Positions 24,224-32,745 of a DNA stretch of 64,000 bases are shown here, piece by piece. The DNA lies in NCBI GenBank assembly GCA_011390135.1, contig JAABSZ010000003.1:3635-67634 (forward strand), given 5' to 3'. The DNA comes from JAABSP01 sp011390135. GTDB lineage: Bacteria; Desulfobacterota; Desulfobacteria; Desulfobacterales; JAABSP01. Both the position numbers and the translations under genes were made by a program. The notes under the pieces were generated by a model. The model worked only from the letters and a program-made list of their open reading frames with translations. It did no database searches and was not told the origin of the DNA. Each line of letters begins with the position of its first letter. The stretch's first letter is position 1.

Positions 24224-25942
24224 TCACATCTGCGCGTTGAGAAGCGCGCCGATCTTGTATTCGATCTCCCCCTCGCCCGCGTTGAGACTTGCGGCCTCCA
24301 CCAGGGAGGAGAGGCGTTTCAGCTCTTCGATGTTGGCTTCATAGCCGATGGTGTAGATGGGGATGCTCAATCCGCCGATAACCTCCGAGATGTCTGCGAA
24401 GTTCATGCCGATGTTGGTTTCGCCGTCGGTGAGGACGAAGAGCAGCGGCTTGATGTTCTGGTTCTTCTCCTTCTCCTCGACCAGATTCTTCAAAGAGACC
24501 GCGACCCCGTCATACATCGCGGTTTTGCCCTCGGCCGCCATATCCTCGACTGCCGCGTGAAAGGCCGATTTGTGGATCAGGTCGAACTTTTTCACCGGCA
24601 GCACCTCCGTCACCTGATGGTTGAAGAGCACGATGCCGATGGCATTGTTGGGGCTGATGAACTCGCTGCCGTCCAGCAGTGCCCGTTTGAGACGGTTGAG
24701 CCGCGCCCCCCGCATGGAGCCGCTCACATCGCACAGAAAGACCGCGGAAATAGGTCTGCCGGCATCCTTTTTCTCCTTCCAGAGCTTCTGTGCCCGCACC
24801 AGCACGTCTCCGGGCGGGATCTCAAAGGGCGCCTGATAATCCATATCCGGATTGAAGCCGTACTCCTTTGCAACCTTCTTATATTCCGGTTTTTCGGCAA
24901 ATCCGGCAAATGCCTGCAGCAGTTCCATCTTTTCCCGCGGCAGGTCTCCGACCGCATAGAGAGGGTTGTCGTGGGGAATGCCGAATGGGATGAACTCGTA
25001 GCCGGACCCGAGCACCGATGTGTTGGCATAGGTCTGGTACTCCATGACGAATGCCTCCAGGGAGCCCTCGTTGATCACCGAATCCCGCATCTGAAGCGTT
25101 GTCAGCGCAACAAAGGGAACCCCCCGCTGAAAGCTCTCAAAGGAGCTGACCACTTCCGGGGCCAGCATCTGGTCCGGATCGCCGCCGGCAAAGGTGGCCA
25201 GCACCGTCACCAGAAAGTTGACCCCGGTGCTGCTGGCAAAGGGGTTTGTATAGCCCATGACCAGCTTCCCCTGCACCACCGCATCGATGATGTTGCGGAT
25301 GTTCAGCTCCCCGTATTCGGAGCGGATCCGATCCGCCACCTTCTCCTTCATCACCACCCCCGCGATATTGCCCACCATCTGCTCGGCCACCCGCGTCATT
25401 TTCACGCCGTGAGCCCTCACCATCTCCACCCAGAGGTGATTGGAGGGGGAGAAGGCATCGGCCCTGTATTTGCCCGAGGCCAGATATTCATGACCCGTGC
25501 CCGAGGCGATCTTCCGGATGATGATCTTTCCTGTCTGTCCTGTGGATAGCTGGTGGTTGGTTTCGTTGAAGGCCTGGGCCATCTCCACCATAATGCCGTC
25601 GATGCCGGTTCCAGACTTCTCGGTGGAGGTGAAGATCTCGGCAGTCACGACGTTTCCGGTGCGGGCCGGATTGACCGGCAGCGGAAACTGGCTGATCTCG
25701 GGCAGGTTTTGGCCCAGATCCTTCTTCCCTCCGAGCTGGAGATTGGCCCGTCGCTGGACATGGTTTTGGGTCCAGTCCACCCGGCGGACCAGATCCTCGA
25801 GCCTGTCTGCAGCGTTTTCATAGCTCATCCGGAAGGAGAGAGTCCCGAGCCCTTGGCCCGGAGCGAGAAAAAGGGTATATCCGGCAAAGGCGATGATCGC
25901 CAGCACACCCGCGGCAAAGATGAATCCCAAAAGTTTCTTCAT
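24224..25942 (-). CDS. Solute-binding/VWA fusion protein, membrane-anchored
   Basis: 572 aa. An N-terminal signal anchor (about 5-27) is followed by an ABC solute-binding-like domain (about 90-350: GIDGIMVEMAQAFNE, YTNPFASSTGVNFL). A von Willebrand A domain follows (about 385-572) with an intact MIDAS: DVSGSM, later TAMYDG and TDGETN. Similar secreted SBP-VWA proteins are annotated in Firmicutes and deltaproteobacteria without known function. A ligand-gated adhesion or assembly role is inferred only. It lies between the XpaC-like gene and the small VWA-like gene. Confidence 0.75.
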   Translation of the reverse strand: MKKLLGFIFAAGVLAIIAFAGYTLFLAPGQGLGTLSFRMSYENAADRLEDLVRRVDWTQNHVQRRANLQLGGKKDLGQNLPEISQFPLPVNPARTGNVVTAEIFTSTEKSGTGIDGIMVEMAQAFNETNHQLSTGQTGKIIIRKIASGTGHEYLASGKYRADAFSPSNHLWVEMVRAHGVKMTRVAEQMVGNIAGVVMKEKVADRIRSEYGELNIRNIIDAVVQGKLVMGYTNPFASSTGVNFLVTVLATFAGGDPDQMLAPEVVSSFESFQRGVPFVALTTLQMRDSVINEGSLEAFVMEYQTYANTSVLGSGYEFIPFGIPHDNPLYAVGDLPREKMELLQAFAGFAEKPEYKKVAKEYGFNPDMDYQAPFEIPPGDVLVRAQKLWKEKKDAGRPISAVFLCDVSGSMRGARLNRLKRALLDGSEFISPNNAIGIVLFNHQVTEVLPVKKFDLIHKSAFHAAVEDMAAEGKTAMYDGVAVSLKNLVEEKEKNQNIKPLLFVLTDGETNIGMNFADISEVIGGLSIPIYTIGYEANIEELKRLSSLVEAASLNAGEGEIEYKIGALLNAQM

Positions 25943-25946
25943 GATT

Positions 25947-26576
25947 TCATACCTCCTTCAGGGCGTCCTGAAGCCCCATGTTGATGGCTTTCAATTCCGT
26001 ATCGATCTCCTTTTGATCCTTCATTCGAAGGTCGAAAAGGGTAAGATTGCCGCTGAAGCGCTTCATGGCCGTCAGCGCGCCCTCCACTGATTCGGCCTGT
26101 TGAGAGAGCATCCGGTGCATGGCCTGTTTCTGATCATCGGTGCCGAAGGTCTGCGCACGCTGGTAGAGTTCGGTATGGTTTTGGGCCAATTGGTAAAGAT
26201 GGGTCAGCATGGAATCGAGTTCTTCGATAAACCCCTGATCCCGAAACTCCCTCCGGATCTTTTCGGCCAGGGCCAGACATTCCAGGGCCGGCTCCCGGAA
26301 TTCAGGCTCGCAGAAGGCAAGCAGACGCTTGAGATCATCATCTTCCATCGCTTCCGGAATGCCGTGGTAGAGCCGCCGGAATTGATCGGAACGGAAGTAG
26401 ATCACCGGCCAGAGGAGAAGGGAGAGGAGGCCGGCCCCGGCCGCGGCAAAGAGCATGAGGGAGCCGGGCTGAAACCAGAAGATGAAAGCGCCTTCCAGCA
26501 GCACCGTTATGATCACGGCAAGCCATGTCTTTTTGGATGCAAAGAGGATCTTCAGGATGCGGCTGCCTCTTCCCAT
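25947..26576 (-). CDS. XpaC-like membrane protein
   Basis: 209 aa. Two N-terminal transmembrane helices (about 15-60: WLAVIITVLLEGAFIF, LMLFAAAGAGLLSLLLW) precede a long helical, coiled-coil-prone cytoplasmic region. This resembles the 5-bromo-4-chloroindolyl phosphate hydrolysis (XpaC) family, which often accompanies TelA- or VWA-type genes. It is first in the operon; the VWA fusion starts 4 bases after it. Confidence 0.6.
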   Translation of the reverse strand: MGRGSRILKILFASKKTWLAVIITVLLEGAFIFWFQPGSLMLFAAAGAGLLSLLLWPVIYFRSDQFRRLYHGIPEAMEDDDLKRLLAFCEPEFREPALECLALAEKIRREFRDQGFIEELDSMLTHLYQLAQNHTELYQRAQTFGTDDQKQAMHRMLSQQAESVEGALTAMKRFSGNLTLFDLRMKDQKEIDTELKAINMGLQDALKEV

Positions 26577-26866
26577 TGGATCTCCTTATCTAAGTACTTT
26601 ATCTGAGCACTTCGTCATTAAGTTTGAATAACATTTCCGGGCAGATATGGGCGTCAAAATCGGCCATGAACCGTTGTCCGCTTCAGTGATATTTTTTTCT
26701 CCGGTTCGCCATCGGGTGGCCTGCTTCTCGTAAAACCTGCTCCAGTTTCACTCTTATCGGAGCGATATTTCGATCCACAATCCCCCGTAATTTTGGAATA
26801 TCAACGAAATCATAACTATTCTCGTTCGAGTGTATTTATTTATTCTGGCTGATAATGGGCATACAA

Positions 26867-27061
26867 TTATGAACCAGTTATTAGAAGATCATTTAATTCG
26901 GTATACATTCGATGAAATTTTTCCAGCAAAACAACCTCCCAGCATGAAATGGAGGAGACAGCCAATGAATCGGTTGTTTCAATTAAATCGATCAATGTTT
27001 TTGGTAATGGGTCATTTGGCAACAACCAACGAATCCAAATATGCGTATCCATCAAAATCAT
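26867..27061 (-). pseudogene. Truncated VapC-type PIN toxin
   Basis: MILMDTHIWIRWLLPNDP and VSSISCWEVVLLEK are the N-terminal half of a PIN ribonuclease (first Asp and the Glu are present). The frame then runs into FHRMYTELND and stops, without the C-terminal Asp residues; an internal deletion is likely. The start overlaps the antitoxin stop by ATGA. The gap 26577-26866 holds nothing else recognisable. Confidence 0.65.
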
Positions 27062-27282
27062 TGAAGCGCTTCCCAATCTTCAATTGGTGAAACAGGGGAT
27101 ATAATATCTCCAATAATTTTTCCTTTTCCTATAATTTTTGAGGAAGGTTCCCTTTTGTTTTCTTTCATTTTAGCCTCGATTATTAAAAAGATTGCTTCCA
27201 TACGGGAATTTGGTGGCAATTTTGGCTGATGAAGTAATTGACCGTATTGATCTGTTTCAAGGAAAATTTTTTTTGCTCGCAT
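27058..27282 (-). CDS. VapB-like antitoxin
   Basis: 74 aa. MRAKKIFLETDQYGQLLHQP with a preceding TGGAG site looks like a short antitoxin with an N-terminal strand and a disordered, charged C-terminus (SPIEDWEAL). It is coupled by ATGA to the truncated PIN toxin. Family assignment rests on position and shape. Confidence 0.5.
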   Translation of the reverse strand: MRAKKIFLETDQYGQLLHQPKLPPNSRMEAIFLIIEAKMKENKREPSSKIIGKGKIIGDIISPVSPIEDWEALQ

Positions 27283-27410
27283 AATAACTCCATATTTTTT
27301 TTTATGAAAATCGCTTCTGACTCTACTCGTATAATGTTCTGGCTTTGATCATCGAACGGTTCGTTCATACAACATGCGTCCAGATATATTTTCAATGTTT
27401 TCTCTCTCAT
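27283..27410 (-). pseudogene. N-terminal fragment of another PIN-domain protein
   Basis: LKIYLDACCMNEPFDDQSQ followed by EAI is the start of a well-known PIN subfamily. Homology ends near 27310, and the frame merges into the ribosome site and 5' part of the next antitoxin gene. This is a recombination scar. Confidence 0.6.
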
Positions 27411-27519
27411 GCATCAGCAGCAGAATATCCAAATAAGCGGCGCGGTTTTTGCGTCCGCTTGATTTTTGTGTTAGCCTTCGCTTTGATTATAAGCAGCTAA
27501 GTCCCTTTCGCTGATCGAT

Positions 27520-27795
27520 CTAACCAGTAGCCGGGTTTACGACGGATTCCAAGAACTCATCTTTAGCCTCGGGATCAAAAACTATATAACTCACTTTATA
27601 ATCCGATCCGCCTCGACAAATACCTGATTGGCTGGAATTCCAAGGTCGTTTACCTTGTTTATATTCCTCGTATCTAGGTTCAGCTTCAGCAATACAAGCA
27701 GCGTCGATATCTGACAAGGAATTTTCACCAAGTGAGCTTAGTAGGCGGTCAGCTAAAAAAGCCCGCTCCTGTGTTGAGAGGCTAAGGGCTTCATT
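27520..27795 (-). pseudogene. Fused remnant of an addiction-module antitoxin and a ParE-like toxin
   Basis: The open frame begins directly after the VapC stop, with no start codon: ALSLSTQERAFLADRLL then AEAEPRYEEYKQGKRP, the pattern of short addiction-module antitoxins (TIGR02574-like). It passes in frame into KVSYIVFDPEAKDEFLESV, the N-terminus of a ParE/RelE-type toxin, then ends. Both genes are truncated. Confidence 0.6.
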
Positions 27796-28188
27796 TTAGA
27801 TTTTCAAGTTTTCTTTTTCTGCTAATGTGTTAAGTTTTTTATCCATTGAAATAATCAATCCATAATTTCTTCTTGCAGTTATAAGATAAAACATATCATA
27901 TGTCGAATTTTCGTTACTTACAGCTTCAAAATACGCTTCTCGCCAAAGATCTTTTGAATCAATAAAATCATCAATTAGATTAACACAAAACTCGATACCT
28001 TTTAAGCAGATTTCATCGGTAAATTGTGCAAATTTCCTGTATTTCCAAAATACATTTGTTACTTCCGAAACATATATATCCGGCGCAAGAATCACATCAG
28101 CTTTTTTTAAACAGTTAATAAATCGGCTTGAATTCTCTTTTTGCAGGACAATCTCCACGGCTCCGCTTGCATCAAGTACGATAATCAT
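27796..28188 (-). CDS. vapC: VapC-type PIN-domain ribonuclease toxin
   Basis: 130 aa, full PIN length. The acidic site residues are visible: Asp6 (VLDAS), Glu42 (VSEVTN), Asp98 (STYDMFY) and Asp116 (SMDKKL). It should cleave RNA when free of its antitoxin. It overlaps vapB by ATGA (28185-28188). Confidence 0.85.
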   Translation of the reverse strand: MIIVLDASGAVEIVLQKENSSRFINCLKKADVILAPDIYVSEVTNVFWKYRKFAQFTDEICLKGIEFCVNLIDDFIDSKDLWREAYFEAVSNENSTYDMFYLITARRNYGLIISMDKKLNTLAEKENLKI

Positions 28189-28430
28189 CTGTTATCTCTA
28201 TCTTCTCTGATTAGCGCAGATGGTGATGGCAATCCAGTAGTATCGATCCCCAGTCCATTGAAAGATTCTAATAGTTTTCTACGACGAGTTTGGTTGTCGA
28301 GTCGATTTTCAATCCCTTCTTTAAGAAGGACTATTGTTTCCTGAGCCAAGCTTCTGTGTTCTTTTTTTGAAAGATAATTCAATTTATTATAAAGCTCTTG
28401 TGGTAAATCCCTTACTTGCAATGTGGGCAT
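28185..28430 (-). CDS. vapB: VapB/FitA-type antitoxin
   Basis: 81 aa. A ribbon-helix-helix N-terminus (MPTLQVRDLPQELYNKL, then SLAQETIVLLKEGI) is followed by a toxin-binding tail (GLGIDTTGLPSP). It likely represses its own promoter in complex with VapC. The only visibly complete toxin-antitoxin pair in 26.8-28.5 kb. Confidence 0.85.
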   Translation of the reverse strand: MPTLQVRDLPQELYNKLNYLSKKEHRSLAQETIVLLKEGIENRLDNQTRRRKLLESFNGLGIDTTGLPSPSALIREDRDNR

Positions 28431-28667
28431 ATCCCCTCCTTTATCTTTGAATGCATGTATTTTGCAGCTTTTTTTGCATGAACGTCAAGGTTTTATTTAT
28501 TCAAAGGGTCATTCGAATGACAAGCTCACCGGTTTCCAAAAGCGGAGTGAAACTGAGCTTTTGCAAATCCGGTGGAGCGATTTGTTCAAGTAAGCCGCTC
28601 AGCGGCAGAAAAAAAAGCGTCGTCAATCTTTTGAACTTCTATTTCCAGGTATTTCCCTGATCTACAA

Positions 28668-29065
28668 TTGAGATATATGACACAATACTTCTATGGGCAG
28701 ACATTGCCCTCCAGACGAACCTCATTGAAGGAGAGGTATTATGTCAAAGACATTACAAACGCCCTGGAACAATTAGACCATCGACGCCCTTCAACTGGCC
28801 CGAGAATGAGCGGCAGCACTCAGGAATGCTACGCCCGTGCTGTCAAGCTCATCGAAATTTTGGAAAAGACCCCCGACAGATCACGGAAGAGCAGCTTCAG
28901 GAATATTTTCTCTTCCGCCGAAATGTCACCAAATGGTCGCCCAGAACGCTTAAAATCTGCTGCTGTGGCCTGAAGTTCTTCTTCATCAAAGTGCTCCGGC
29001 GGGGCCGGTATCTTTTTCAACAGGGAGACATGCTGATCTCTCAAGTTCCCGGGCTGCCCACATGA
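28668..29065 (+). pseudogene. Frameshifted tyrosine-integrase remnant (IS91-associated type)
   Basis: STQECYARAVKLIEI in one frame continues in another as QITEEQLQEYFLFRRN and KWSPRTLKICCCGLKFFF. Together they form the N-terminal SAM-like domain of phage-type integrases that ride with IS91-like elements. The shift is near 28870. The catalytic domain is missing. Confidence 0.6.
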
Positions 29066-29431
29066 TTGCATGCTCTGGTCTAAGATTACGGTGGAGACCC
29101 GTATGCTTGCTATTTCGCACCCGGGTCTGCTGCCTTCCGCTACGGATAAAGCGTCGGCTTTCCCCTCCGATTGTCCGGAAGGTTATCCTGATGTCCACAA
29201 CTATACCCATTTAGGGACTAAATACAAAGCCTGAAATCTCGCTCCATCCGGCTTCGGACTCCCGTTGCCGGGTTTGCCCTAAAATTTCGCTTCCGGCCTG
29301 CCGGCTACGCTTTTACCGGGTGGGACTTGCGCTTCCACGCTCACCCACTGGGAAACATTACCGCATTTCAGGAATCTTCGCTCCTTTCCAACGGTCTGAG
29401 TTTAACTTGACACAAATCCTTATGGGTTAGC
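29066..29431. other. Non-coding gap after the integrase relic
   Basis: No supported gene on either strand. The DNA is GC-richer than the toxin genes on both sides and may be further remains of the mobile element, but no terminal repeat or transposase motif is recognisable. Confidence 0.4.
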
Positions 29432-29683
29432 CTATACAGAAAATACTCCTGCAAAGTCCAAAATTGGAATTCTGACTTCCCTTACTATCCGCTTCTTTTC
29501 AACAATAGCTTTTTCAATATATTTAGATACTTCTGCTTTGAAGAATTTTTCTCCGCACTGCACACATATTCCTGTCGGAATATTTTCCAATATGTATAAT
29601 TCTGAGGACTTCCGATAGTCAATCGTCGCCGATTTTTCAATTATTTCTCCACCGCAATAATAACAGTCTCCGTAAGGGTACAT
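29432..29683 (-). CDS. YgiT-type zinc-finger antitoxin (MqsA N-terminal-like)
   Basis: 83 aa. Two CxxC pairs, CYYC near residue 8 and CVQC near residue 40, form the YgiT zinc finger, followed by a helix-rich tail. The C-terminal helix-turn-helix of full MqsA is missing. It lies 2 bases after the DUF4258 gene, a recurrent toxin-antitoxin-like pairing. Confidence 0.8.
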   Translation of the reverse strand: MYPYGDCYYCGGEIIEKSATIDYRKSSELYILENIPTGICVQCGEKFFKAEVSKYIEKAIVEKKRIVREVRIPILDFAGVFSV

Positions 29684-29685
29684 AA

Positions 29686-30003
29686 TTACCTCCTTCTTCT
29701 CGTTCTTTCATCAGTCCATTTAGGTGGTTGTGGGATATAAACTGTGATTATCACAGCCCACCGATGTTTGTTACAGCCGCAGACTATATGAACAGGCTGT
29801 TTTCCAGAATATCCCAGGATGAGGCAGCATTCACCTCTTCCTGTGTCAGAATAGTTTTCCAATATCTCTCCGTTTAGAATTGCGCTTTCAATATCTTTTA
29901 TTTCAAGACGATCATTTTTTCTCTCATTTTCGGCGTGCTGAGAAAAAATATATTCATTGACTTTTATTTTCTCTTTTATTTTAAGAATATCCACTAATGC
30001 CAA
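29686..30003 (-). CDS. DUF4258 protein, putative toxin
   Basis: 105 aa. YIFSQHAENERKNDRLEIKDIESAI and a beta segment ending in WAVIITVYIPQPPKW match DUF4258, a RelE/BrnT-like small fold. Its pairing with the YgiT gene suggests a type II toxin. The ATG at 30003 lies upstream of the antitoxin, so the toxin comes first. Confidence 0.75.
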   Translation of the reverse strand: MALVDILKIKEKIKVNEYIFSQHAENERKNDRLEIKDIESAILNGEILENYSDTGRGECCLILGYSGKQPVHIVCGCNKHRWAVIITVYIPQPPKWTDERTRRRR

Positions 30004-30092
30004 GCCTTTTGTTCACTGCTCTCTATTACAATGGGTTTCTTTTTCAACCTGGGGAAGCATTAAGTTTCTCCTTTCCGGGCTTCTTGAAAAAT

Positions 30093-30157
30093 GGATAGAA
30101 TCCGACCCCTTTCAAGTCTGAAGCAGACTTGTTTTGTAAACGGGGTCGGTTCTATCC
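30093..30157. repeat. REP-like nested palindrome
   Basis: GGATAGAA-T-CCGACCCC pairs with GGGGTCGG-TTCTATCC (one bulge) around a second stem CAAGTCT/AGACTTG. It sits between the DUF4258 gene and the res gene. The GGGGTCGG core resembles repeats mobilised by REP-associated transposases, but it could also terminate the res transcript. Confidence 0.5.
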
Positions 30158-30186
30158 CGATGGGTTTATGTGCTTTGTCCGATATT

Positions 30187-32739
30187 CTATTCATTTAGCA
30201 CAGCTTCTAATGTTGTCTTAAATTCATTTTCGTTTGCATTGTTATAGAACGGAACTCCGGTTATCAAATACTTATCTGTGTCGATTTTGATACTCTTTTT
30301 TTCCTCACGGATTTCTTTTAAAAATTCCTCTTTCCATTTGTCGTGAGCAACCAGATGATTCCCTTTCGGTTCAATGAATACCTGATATGTCAGTTCTTTG
30401 CCTTTTTTCTGTTTGCAGAATAAAATGAAGTCCGGTTCAAAGGCCCGACCTGATTTGTCTATGATTTTTACTTCTCGTTCGTTACGGATGAGATAAATAT
30501 TTTTGAATTTCTTGTCCAAATGATCAAAACGTCTGGCAAACATTTTCACAAATTCTTTTTCTTCGCTTGTTCCGTAATTGGCATTGTATACATACCACTT
30601 AGGTTCACTCACAACATCAAACTGCCCATCTGCCCGCTCACTGTCTTTGTAAACTTTAATCTCTTTATCTTTAAATACATCATGGATGTATTCCTTAAAA
30701 TAGTCTGAGCCTTCGTATTCGGTCAGGTTGGATTTAATTTCGCTTTCTATGCTTTGCAACAAACCTTGAATAACCATTAAATAATCAAAATTGGTTATTT
30801 CTTCCAATCTTGTTTTTGTTCCGTTGAATGTAATTTCCAACCCGCCTAAAAAATCATTACTTACAATGAAATTCGATAAGGATTCGACATTGGGAAAATA
30901 CCGTTCTAAGCTGTCAAAGTAGTAAAATGGGTTTTGGGTTAATCCATAGCGAATGATGTGTCTTGGAATAACTGAAACAGATATATCTTTTTGCAAAATC
31001 TTCCCTGTGTCTCCGTTTTCTTCTTCTTTGGTAAACATTCCTGACATTTTTCCAATGCCTGAAGAAAGGGTGTGGCTGAAATTTCGTTTTGCAACACCTA
31101 AGTCTGCAAATGATCTTACATTATCATAGCTCTTTTCCACTTTTTTATTGTAAACTACTTTACCAGTTTTGTAAAAATTGGTTTTCTTGAATTCGAGTTT
31201 GAGCGTAAGCTGTTTGGTTTCCAGATTGTCTTCGTCTTCGTAAATGCCTGTATCCATAAGCGCCTGTTTCAATTCTGAAATATATCGGCTATCTTCTTTG
31301 GTGTGGTAATACAGTTCTTCAAGAATTTTCAAATTATTGGCGGTATCATCATCAAATTTTCGGGTGTATTTGTCCTGACCTTCCTCTAAAGCAAATGGAA
31401 AGTACCTTGCGCCCCTACCCACCAATTGCGCTTCTGAAATAGTTGTCTTTCCGGGTTTTCCAGCCTTGCCGTCCCGCCCTTCATACAAACGGACAATATC
31501 AAACAAGTTCAGCACATCCCAACCTTCATTGAGTTTCTGAACGGCAAAAACGGCACGTATCGGGTTATTTTCATCTTCCAACGTGTTCAGGCGGATTTGA
31601 TTGAGTTCAGCTTCTTTATCGTTATTGGCACTGATACAGTAATCTTCTCTAAAGTTGGATTTAATGCGTTTGGCAATTTCGGAAGACGATAATCCTTTGG
31701 CTTCAAAAAAGGCAAAGGCTTTTTGCACAACTGAAACGGTGGATGTTTTCTGAATTTGCTCCACCATTTCAGCCGAAAAATCATCTATCAGATGATGAAA
31801 TCTTTCTTTGTTTTCTTCTGATTCTTTGATGGTTCGTTTGGCTTTGAAAAGGATGACCGGCTTTAAATTGATATTATGTTCGGTAGCCAATTCCTGACGG
31901 TATAAATTCAAAATCAACGCCTGAATGATGCGGTCTTGTTCGTCATACAAAGAACGGATAAGATTAATTTCTTTGGAATACTTGTCAATTCTGAATTGAG
32001 ACAAATCGTATTTGTAAATAACCTTGTCTTTGTACTTCTCGGTGATTTGTCGGCTATCATAATCCAATGTAGCGGTAAACTCCAAAAGCAGATTTTCAAA
32101 ATTCTGCTGCAGCAGTTCCATTACCGTACCTTCCCAACTGCCAAACAGGTCTCCGTTTTTTTTTGTGCCGGAACTTAAATGGTGCGCTTCATCAGCTATT
32201 AAAATTATTTTACGACTTTCAAAATCTTCGTAGGTGATACTGTTTTCTTTGGTATTGTTCAGGTCAATGTGTAATTGCTGAATAGTGGTAAACTTGATAT
32301 TGATGTTCTCGTTATCAGCTTCCTCAAAATTTGCCACTTCTTTAATCAGTACCTCTTTACGGTCCACTACAATTTTATTGCTGAACAAGTATTTGCTTGC
32401 CTGCGGGTTAAGAAAATTATCTTTGGTTTTGTTGATGATGTTGTTGCTGTTCACAAAAAACAGAAAGCTACGGTAGCCTTTTTCAAACAAATAGAGCATC
32501 AAGCCCGCCATTATCAAGGTCTTTCCGCTTCCGGTCGCCATATTATAAAGCAGATGAATCGGTTTTTTTGGCTTTCCCTCAAAGTCTTCCGTGGCTACAT
32601 AAATATGGCGTTTGAAGGCTTCTGTCTGATAGGGGCGAATGTCAAACTTGAGATTGTCGGTAATGTAATTGGGTATGTCAACATGAGCCAATTCCTTACG
32701 GGCAAACGGATTATCAAACATATTGTGCAAATACGCCAT
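30187..32739 (-). CDS. res: Type III restriction enzyme, Res subunit
   Basis: 850 aa. It has a superfamily 2 helicase core, with Walker A MATGSGKT at residues 67-74 and the DEAH-box form IADEAHH. A C-terminal PD-(D/E)XK-like nuclease motif (EPDFILFCKQ, then FIEPKGN) follows. It needs the Mod subunit to find two inverted sites and cut DNA. It starts 6 bases after mod ends. AT-rich codon use differs from the flanking housekeeping genes, suggesting acquisition from a low-GC donor, perhaps Bacteroidota. Confidence 0.9.
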   Translation of the reverse strand: MAYLHNMFDNPFARKELAHVDIPNYITDNLKFDIRPYQTEAFKRHIYVATEDFEGKPKKPIHLLYNMATGSGKTLIMAGLMLYLFEKGYRSFLFFVNSNNIINKTKDNFLNPQASKYLFSNKIVVDRKEVLIKEVANFEEADNENINIKFTTIQQLHIDLNNTKENSITYEDFESRKIILIADEAHHLSSGTKKNGDLFGSWEGTVMELLQQNFENLLLEFTATLDYDSRQITEKYKDKVIYKYDLSQFRIDKYSKEINLIRSLYDEQDRIIQALILNLYRQELATEHNINLKPVILFKAKRTIKESEENKERFHHLIDDFSAEMVEQIQKTSTVSVVQKAFAFFEAKGLSSSEIAKRIKSNFREDYCISANNDKEAELNQIRLNTLEDENNPIRAVFAVQKLNEGWDVLNLFDIVRLYEGRDGKAGKPGKTTISEAQLVGRGARYFPFALEEGQDKYTRKFDDDTANNLKILEELYYHTKEDSRYISELKQALMDTGIYEDEDNLETKQLTLKLEFKKTNFYKTGKVVYNKKVEKSYDNVRSFADLGVAKRNFSHTLSSGIGKMSGMFTKEEENGDTGKILQKDISVSVIPRHIIRYGLTQNPFYYFDSLERYFPNVESLSNFIVSNDFLGGLEITFNGTKTRLEEITNFDYLMVIQGLLQSIESEIKSNLTEYEGSDYFKEYIHDVFKDKEIKVYKDSERADGQFDVVSEPKWYVYNANYGTSEEKEFVKMFARRFDHLDKKFKNIYLIRNEREVKIIDKSGRAFEPDFILFCKQKKGKELTYQVFIEPKGNHLVAHDKWKEEFLKEIREEKKSIKIDTDKYLITGVPFYNNANENEFKTTLEAVLNE

Positions 32740-32745
32740 AATGTC

